From Bradyrhizobiaceae bacterium (GTDB lineage Bacteria > Pseudomonadota > Alphaproteobacteria > Rhizobiales > Xanthobacteraceae), in the NCBI GenBank assembly GCA_003963145.1, contig RXJJ01000015.1:124001-188000 (forward strand): DNA of 64,000 nucleotides, read 5' to 3'. Shown in pieces: positions 58,892-64,000 of this stretch. A model generated the notes under the pieces. That model searched no databases. It had not been told where the DNA came from and saw only the letters and a program-made list of their open reading frames with translations. Position 1 is the first letter of the stretch, and every line of letters starts with the position of its first letter. The position numbers were made by a program, and so were the translations under genes.

Positions 58892-60307
58892 TTAAATACG
58901 CGCCTGTTTCTGAAGGTTGTCTCTCATCGATCCGATCTGGTTTCCGATGTCCCCGGCGATGACATTGGCGTAACGCGCAAGGTCGCTGATGCCCATCAGT
59001 TCGCCGAAGGTGCCGCGCGCCAAGGGTCCCGCGATATATAAAGGGTTGGCGGAGTTCTCGGCGCCGATCGCGCGGCCCTTGCCGTCGACCGCGATGCCGA
59101 GTTTGAGCGGGTCGGGCCCCGCTAGGCCGGCTTTTCTGATCTGGGACAGCAGCGGATCGTGATCGAACACCGTGCCGTGCGCCGGACCCGTCGCGAGGAC
59201 GACGGCATCGAACGATTGGGTCGTCCAGTCGCGGCTATGCCGTGCGCGGAATTCGACGGAAATCTTCGCATCATGCTGCGCCTGCGCGCGCACCGAGGCC
59301 GCGCGAATGGCAAGCGTGCCTTGCTGGATGCGCCGTTCCAGCACGTCGTGCACCTGAGGCGCGATCCTGAAACGATGCACGTCCCAGAATGTGCGCAGGT
59401 GGCGCAATAAACGCGCGCGCTCAAGCGTCGAAAGCGCGCCCCAGATGTCCTGTCCTTGATAGCGCACCTGATCGATCACGGCCTGCCAGGGTTGTCCCTC
59501 GTTTTTCGCGGCGCGGATCGTTGCCCGAACGCGCCTCAACAATTCAAGCGCGGTCTGCGGCGGAGGCGGCTGCAGGAAGTCGCCATAGACGTCCTCATTG
59601 TTATTGGCGTGCGGCCGCGAACGCAGTCCGTGCCGCGAGACCGCGAGAATCCTGCCGCGATGACCGAGACGGTCGAGCGTCGCGACGGTGTCCGCCATCG
59701 TCAGTCCGGTGCCGACAATCAGCACGCTGTCATCGGGGGCAATGGACCGCAGCGGATCGGCCTGCCAGGGATCGGCGAAGAAACGCGGATGCGATTGCAG
59801 CGCCTTCAGCGAGAAGGGCGTATCGGGGGGTGTATGACACACAGCCAGAACCGCGATGTCGGCTTCGATCGTCTCGCCATTGGCGCAGCGGATGCGCCAG
59901 CCTTTGCCGTCGCGTTCGAGCGCAATGGCCCTGCTCTGGACATGCACGATCGAAGCTCCGAGCGATTCGATCTGATCTTTCACGTAGCTGCCGAAAGCCT
60001 GCCGCGTCGGATAGAGCTTCTCCGCGTCGATCTTCGCCTCGGGGTCGGCGGCGGCATAGTTGCCGGCCACAAGCCAGTCGTGAAAATGCGTCTCCTGTCC
60101 GGCGCCGATATTCATTCGTTTCGCCGGAATGTTGATCCGGTGCGAGGGATCTTGCGACGAATAAGCGAGGCCGCGGCCGATGTCGGCGTGCGGCTCCACG
60201 ATCACCACGCGCAGTCCGTCCGGCACAATCTCATGGAGATGCCATGCGACCGACGCGCCGGAAAAACCGCCGCCGATGATGGCGACGACGGGACTGGAGG
60301 CCGTCAT
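58892..60307 (-). CDS. FAD/NAD(P)-binding oxidoreductase (YdhS-like)
   Basis: A 471-residue cytoplasmic flavoprotein. The FAD motif is IIGGGFSGASVAWHL near the N-terminus with GRGLAYSS and HRINIPAKRMNIG typical of the family, and a second dinucleotide motif VLIVGTGLTMADTVATL lies near residue 190. The C-terminal ANPLYIAGPLARGTFGELMG fits the YdhS group. The start at 60307 is preferred over 60328. It is a stand-alone gene. The reaction is unknown; members of this group are often called hydroxyacylglutathione-like or uncharacterised oxidoreductases without evidence. Confidence 0.8.
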   Translation of the reverse strand: MTASSPVVAIIGGGFSGASVAWHLHEIVPDGLRVVIVEPHADIGRGLAYSSQDPSHRINIPAKRMNIGAGQETHFHDWLVAGNYAAADPEAKIDAEKLYPTRQAFGSYVKDQIESLGASIVHVQSRAIALERDGKGWRIRCANGETIEADIAVLAVCHTPPDTPFSLKALQSHPRFFADPWQADPLRSIAPDDSVLIVGTGLTMADTVATLDRLGHRGRILAVSRHGLRSRPHANNNEDVYGDFLQPPPPQTALELLRRVRATIRAAKNEGQPWQAVIDQVRYQGQDIWGALSTLERARLLRHLRTFWDVHRFRIAPQVHDVLERRIQQGTLAIRAASVRAQAQHDAKISVEFRARHSRDWTTQSFDAVVLATGPAHGTVFDHDPLLSQIRKAGLAGPDPLKLGIAVDGKGRAIGAENSANPLYIAGPLARGTFGELMGISDLARYANVIAGDIGNQIGSMRDNLQKQARI

Positions 60308-60364
60308 GCGTTCGCGCCTGTCCGTCATGCGCGGATACGATTTGAGTGATGTTTCATCGCCGGA

Positions 60365-61345
60365 TTATCGCTGGCCTTCGATCTGATGGGGAATGTAATG
60401 TGACTCAAGCGCGGCGATTTCCTCGGCTGAAAGATGAAGCGAGAGGGCCGCCACGGCATCGGTCAGATGGTTCGGCTTTGCCGCGCCGATGATCGGAGCG
60501 GTTACGCCCGGCTTCTGGATCACCCAGGCCAGCGCGACCTGGGCCCGAGGCACGCCGCGCGCCTTTGCGATACGTGCGACTTCCTCGACGATCCGCCGGT
60601 CGGTGTCGGCGGTCTTTTGATACAGCGTGCTGCCGAATGCGTCGGTCTTCTGCCGCTCACTGGTCTCGTCCCAGTCGCGGGTCAGGCGCCCGCGCGCCAT
60701 CGGACTCCATGGCACGACCGCGATGTTCTGGTCGCGGCACAGCGGCAGCATCTCGCGCTCTTCCTCGCGGTAGAGCAGGTTGAGATGGTCCTGCATGCTG
60801 ACGAATTCGGTCCAGCCATGGAGACGGGAGGTGTAAAGCGCCTTCGAGAATTGCCAGGCATACATCGAGGATGCGCCGATATAGCGAGCCTTGCCGGCCT
60901 TCACCACATCGTGGAGCGCTTCCATGGTTTCCTCGATCGGGGTCTCATGATCCCAGCGGTGGATCTGGTAGAGGTCGACATAATCCGTGCCGAGCCGGCG
61001 CAGGCTGTTGTCGATCTCGCCGAAGATCGCCTTTCGCGACAATCCCGCGCCGTTGGGCCCCGGTCTCATCCTGTTGAACACTTTTGTCGCGATCACGACG
61101 TCTTCGCGCGGCACGAAATCCTTCACCGCGCGTCCGACCATTTCCTCGGAGGTGCCATCGGAATAGGCGTTGGCGGTGTCGAGCACGTTGATGCCCAGAT
61201 CGAGCGCCTGCTTGATGATGGGACGGCTTTGGTCTTCCGGCAGCGTCCAGGGATGATTGCCGCGCTCCGGCACGCCGAAGGTCATGCATCCGAGCCAGAG
61301 CCTGGACACTTTGAGACCGGTTTTTCCAAAATTGACGTAATCCAT
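60365..61345 (-). CDS. Aldo/keto reductase
   Basis: A 326-residue NADP-dependent (beta/alpha)8 enzyme. The catalytic tetrad is visible as Asp56 and Tyr61 (DTANAYSDG), Lys88 (IATKVF) and His129 (YQIHRWD). The C-terminal cofactor segment is APIIGAAKPNHLTDAV. The start at 61345 (MDYVNFGKTGLKV) has an upstream GAGGCA; the frame to 61618 is not coding. It belongs to the YakC/GSP69-like group that reduces aldehydes. Substrate is unknown. Confidence 0.9.
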   Translation of the reverse strand: MDYVNFGKTGLKVSRLWLGCMTFGVPERGNHPWTLPEDQSRPIIKQALDLGINVLDTANAYSDGTSEEMVGRAVKDFVPREDVVIATKVFNRMRPGPNGAGLSRKAIFGEIDNSLRRLGTDYVDLYQIHRWDHETPIEETMEALHDVVKAGKARYIGASSMYAWQFSKALYTSRLHGWTEFVSMQDHLNLLYREEEREMLPLCRDQNIAVVPWSPMARGRLTRDWDETSERQKTDAFGSTLYQKTADTDRRIVEEVARIAKARGVPRAQVALAWVIQKPGVTAPIIGAAKPNHLTDAVAALSLHLSAEEIAALESHYIPHQIEGQR

Positions 61346-61672
61346 GCGTGCCTCGGACTGTAGTGACGAAATGTTGATCGGAATTCGATGCGCGGCGGGC
61401 AGCGTCATCGCGCGACGGGATGACGCCGGGAGCGCAATTCTACACCACAACGCTGCGCCCGCCACGCGAAAGCATGCGGAATGGCAGAAATCCTTTTGTG
61501 CAGGGATCGCCGGATGTTTGCAGGCATTGAAAACGCCATGTCCGCACAACTTTAGTGGCAAGCGTGTTGTTTTGTAGCGTGCTGCGGACCATCTCTGTGG
61601 AGGTGAAAATTCCGCCATATGAGATGAGGTGCGTGCCGGGTTCTGGCCGCACCGAGTCGTTTGGAGAAAAAT
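61346..61672. other. Divergent intergenic region
   Basis: 327 bp between the aldo/keto reductase and SDR genes. I see no gene, hairpin or recognisable operator here, only promoter-like AT-rich stretches. Confidence 0.5.
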
Positions 61673-62503
61673 ATGTCAATCTGGTTTATTACAGGCGTCA
61701 GCAGCGGTTTCGGCCGCGCGCTGGCGGAAGTCCTTCTGAAAAAAGGCAACAAGGTCGCCGGCACCGTGCGCAACGCGGAAGCGAAAGCCGCTTTCGAGAA
61801 GCTCAAGCCCGGTCAGGCTTTCGGCGTTCTGATGGACGTCACCGATGAGGGGGCCGTCAAGCGCGGCGTCGCCGAGATCGAGAGCAATTTCGGTCCCATC
61901 GATGTGCTGGTTAACAATGCCGGCTACGGTCTTGAGGGCGCCATCGAAGAGGTGACGCTGGCCCAGGTGCGCCAGCAGTTCGAGGTCAACGTGTTCGGCG
62001 CGATCGCCGTCATCCAGGCTGTGCTGCCTTTCATGCGCAAGCGCCGTGCCGGTCATATCGTCAACGTCACCTCGATGGGCGGCCTGACGGCATTTCCCGG
62101 CGTCGCGATCTATAACGGCAGCAAATACGCGCTTGAAGGCGTTTCCGAAGCGTTGGCGAAAGAGGTCAAGCACCTTGGCATCAAGGTGACGATCGTCGAG
62201 CCGGGCTCGTTCCGAACCGACTGGGCCGGCCGTTCGATGTCGCATGCAGAGACCCCGATTGCGGATTACGAGGAAAGCGCGGGCGCATTCCGCAAATCGC
62301 TCGAGCAGCGCAATGGCAAGCAGAAGGGCGATCCGCAGAAGGCCGCCGAAGCGATCATCCTCGCCGTGGAATCGCCGGAGCCGCCGCTGCATCTTCTGCT
62401 CGGTCCCGACGCCATGAATTTCGTCGGCGCCAAGCTCGGCGCGCTGCAGGCGGAAATCATGAAATGGGCGCCGGTCTCGGCCGGCACCAATTTCCCCGAC
62501 TAA
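61673..62503 (+). CDS. Short-chain dehydrogenase/reductase
   Basis: A 276-residue SDR with TGVSSGFGRALAEVLL for cofactor binding, NNAGYGLEGA, Ser in NVTSMGGL and YNGSKYALEG giving the YxxxK pair. The ATG at 61673 (MSIWFIT) has GGAGAA 4 bases upstream; a TTG at 61661 is an alternative. The C-terminal extension is consistent with the group that oxidises or reduces retinol- or steroid-like substrates, but the substrate is unknown. It is convergent with bioA, and a palindromic repeat separates them. Confidence 0.87.
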   Translation: MSIWFITGVSSGFGRALAEVLLKKGNKVAGTVRNAEAKAAFEKLKPGQAFGVLMDVTDEGAVKRGVAEIESNFGPIDVLVNNAGYGLEGAIEEVTLAQVRQQFEVNVFGAIAVIQAVLPFMRKRRAGHIVNVTSMGGLTAFPGVAIYNGSKYALEGVSEALAKEVKHLGIKVTIVEPGSFRTDWAGRSMSHAETPIADYEESAGAFRKSLEQRNGKQKGDPQKAAEAIILAVESPEPPLHLLLGPDAMNFVGAKLGALQAEIMKWAPVSAGTNFPD

Positions 62504-62522
62504 ATCCGTCTTCTTATCTGTT

Positions 62523-62590
62523 GTCATTGTGAGCGTAGCGAAGCAATCCAGGCTTGTCGTAAGGACTGGATTGCTTCGTCGCCTTGCTCA
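62523..62590. repeat. Palindromic intergenic repeat, copy 2
   Basis: The inner arms CGAAGCAATCCAG (62539-62551) and CTGGATTGCTTCG (62566-62578) are identical to copy 1 (48721-48794). The left outer flank is diverged (GTCATTGTGAGC), and the right flank GCTCA (62586-62590) still pairs with TGAGC but lacks the rest of the arm. It lies between convergent SDR and bioA genes, where it can serve as terminator for both. Confidence 0.8.
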
Positions 62591-62598
62591 TCCACCGG

Positions 62599-63858
62599 CT
62601 AGGCGAGTCCCGCCGCCGCATCGATGGCGTCGTAGATGTCGTCGAGGTCTTTCTGTGTCACGCAATAAGGCGGCATCACATAGATCGTGTTGCCGAGCGG
62701 GCGCAGCAGCACGTTGCGCTCGGCGAAGAAGGCCTGCAGTTTGGGGCCGATGCTGGCGAGATAGCCCGCATCCTTCACTTTCAGGTCGAGCGCGGTGATG
62801 GTGCCGGTTCGCCGCACATTCGCAAAGCGGCTGTCGTCGCGGAATTTTGCGATGGCGTTGTCCTGCATCGCCACGAGATCGGCCAGCCGCCACTGGACGC
62901 TTTCATCGTCCCACAGTTTCAGATTGGCCGCCGCCGCCGCGCAGGCGACCGGATTGGCGGTGTAGGAACTGGAATGAAAGAAGGTCTTGGTGCGGTCCTT
63001 CGAATAATGCGCGGCATAAATTTCGTCGCTGCAAAGCGTCACGGCGAGCGGCAGCGCCCCGCCGGTGAGACCTTTCGAATAGCAGGCGATGTCGGGAGTG
63101 ACTTGCGCCTGCTCGCATGCGAACAGCGTTCCGGTGCGGCCCCAGCCGGTCATCACTTCGTCTGCAATGAAAAACACATCCGCCGCGTCGCAGATGCGTT
63201 TCATTTCTCTCAGCACGGCGGGCGGATACATCAGCATGCCTCCGGCACCGAGCACCAGCGGCTCGACGATAAAGGCGGCGGGCCTGTCGTTGCGGCAGGC
63301 GGATTCCAGCGCAGCGAAGGTCCGCTGCTCGCTGCCGGGATGAGGGAAGGGGACGCGCCCGACATCGAACAGCAGCGGCTCGTACGCGGCATTGAACACG
63401 CCGCGCGCGCCGACCGACATCGTGCCGACGGTGTCGCCGTGATAGCTGTGCTCCATCGTCACGATGCGACGGCGCGGCGCGCCGATATTGTGCCAGTAGC
63501 CGAGCGCCATTTTCAGCGCGACCTCGACGCTGGTCGATCCGCTGTCGGAAAAGAAAACGTGCTTCAGGTTTGGCGGCACCAGCTTCAGCAGACCCGCAGC
63601 GACATCTTCGGCAGCCTGATGCGTCTGTCCGGCGAAGATGATCTGGTTCAGGCTTTCGGCCTGCGTCTGGATCGCGCGCACAATGTCGGGATGGCAGTGG
63701 CCGTGGGTCACCACCCACCATGACGAGATCGCGTCGATGATGCGCCGGCCCTCGGGTGTATAAAGATACGCGCCCTGCGCGCGGGCGATCATGGTCATTT
63801 CGCCATGCAGCGCGTGCTGGGTGAAAGGATGCCAGATCGGTGAGGACGGCCCGGTCAT
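62599..63858 (-). CDS. bioA: Adenosylmethionine--8-amino-7-oxononanoate aminotransferase
   Basis: A 419-residue PLP class III aminotransferase of biotin synthesis, making 7,8-diaminononanoate with SAM as amino donor. [11 protein letters not shown] is a typical BioA start. The PLP Lys262 is in [15 protein letters not shown], Asp233 in [13 protein letters not shown], and the SAM-related Trp/Tyr positions [11 protein letters not shown] are present. The start at 63858 (MTGPSSPI) overlaps the bioD stop by 4 bp (ATGA); the frame to 63969 is shadow. Functional and complete. Confidence 0.93.
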   Translation of the reverse strand: MTGPSSPIWHPFTQHALHGEMTMIARAQGAYLYTPEGRRIIDAISSWWVVTHGHCHPDIVRAIQTQAESLNQIIFAGQTHQAAEDVAAGLLKLVPPNLKHVFFSDSGSTSVEVALKMALGYWHNIGAPRRRIVTMEHSYHGDTVGTMSVGARGVFNAAYEPLLFDVGRVPFPHPGSEQRTFAALESACRNDRPAAFIVEPLVLGAGGMLMYPPAVLREMKRICDAADVFFIADEVMTGWGRTGTLFACEQAQVTPDIACYSKGLTGGALPLAVTLCSDEIYAAHYSKDRTKTFFHSSSYTANPVACAAAAANLKLWDDESVQWRLADLVAMQDNAIAKFRDDSRFANVRRTGTITALDLKVKDAGYLASIGPKLQAFFAERNVLLRPLGNTIYVMPPYCVTQKDLDDIYDAIDAAAGLA

Positions 63859-64000
63859 GAAAAATCGATCCGGTTGAACGCGGCGGCGAAGGCGGCGCGC
63901 AGCGTATCGCGTGACAGCGGCGAAAGAACGGGCAGGCGGCCGAGCCGCTTCACGCGTCCCATGTCGCAAATGATGGATTCGCTGTCGGTGTTTTCATCGC
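63855..64000 (-). CDS. bioD: Dethiobiotin synthetase BioD, partial (C-terminal part)
   Basis: Only the last 47 codons are inside the window, reading into the right edge on the minus strand. The end reads [20 protein letters not shown] and closes in AAFNRIDFS, which is the BioD C-terminal pattern. The stop TGA overlaps the bioA ATG (ATGA), so the two biotin genes are translationally coupled. The gene is too short here to appear as a full reading frame. Confidence 0.8.
   Translation of the reverse strand, partial: DENTDSESIICDMGRVKRLGRLPVLSPLSRDTLRAAFAAAFNRIDFS

Overview
The window is GC-rich, densely coding DNA from an alphaproteobacterium, most likely a member of the Bradyrhizobiaceae (Bradyrhizobium, Rhodopseudomonas or Afipia type). 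The basis is the glxBCD-glnT block, the complete urtABCDE operon, many ABC importers for organic nitrogen and carboxylates, Tat-exported redox enzymes, a candidate Irr-type iron box, and two copies of a palindromic intergenic repeat of the kind I recall from this family. It looks chromosomal. I saw no tRNA, rRNA, CRISPR array, transposase, integrase or phage gene.

Layout. (1) 1-4132: glutamate-synthase-like glxB (5' end cut by the window edge), glxC, glxD and a type III glutamine synthetase, equivalent to the mgsABC/gmaS module of the N-methylglutamate pathway. (2) 4137-11571: an AEC transporter, a LysR regulator, two unrelated amidases and an NMT1-type ABC importer. (3) 11837-17080: a PilZ protein, a second NMT1-type importer and a divergent allophanate hydrolase. 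(4) 17153-23029: the urea importer urtABCDE behind a sigma-54-type promoter. (5) 23091-31734: a catabolic island with two small membrane proteins, a membrane di-iron hydroxylase, a five-gene branched-chain-amino-acid-type importer, a DUF6166-like protein, a zinc alcohol dehydrogenase and a GntR regulator. (6) 32009-36134: a zinc ribbon protein, an SDR with a divergent cysteine-containing ArsR regulator and a clear operator, and a TonB-dependent siderophore receptor. (7) 36245-40968: a His-rich cupin and nrdAB. NrdB has Phe where the radical Tyr should be and Glu at the first metal site, the signature of class Ic (Mn/Fe) enzymes. (8) 41476-46546: a gamma-glutamyltransferase family protein, a semialdehyde dehydrogenase, a KgtP-type permease and an exported cupin. 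(9) 46707-52813: a TetR regulator, an RND efflux pair and two small exported proteins. (10) 52891-58793: a SoxC-like sulfite/sulfane dehydrogenase with its cytochrome, and a three-subunit GMC flavoprotein dehydrogenase. (11) 58892-64000: an FAD/NAD(P)-binding protein, an aldo/keto reductase, an SDR, bioA and the end of bioD.

The left 23 kb reads as nitrogen scavenging: amide, urea and allophanate hydrolysis or uptake, with glutamine/glutamate-type amination. At least one transport operon (urt), and probably a second, has a sigma-54 (RpoN/NtrC) promoter. The middle is a probable oxidation pathway for an unknown hydrophobic or alcohol-yielding substrate. The right part holds periplasmic respiratory dehydrogenases, efflux and biotin synthesis. 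The two observations I rate highest are the class Ic NrdB with an NrdR box far upstream of nrdA, and the uncharacterised hydroxylase-transporter-dehydrogenase island at 23-31.7 kb.
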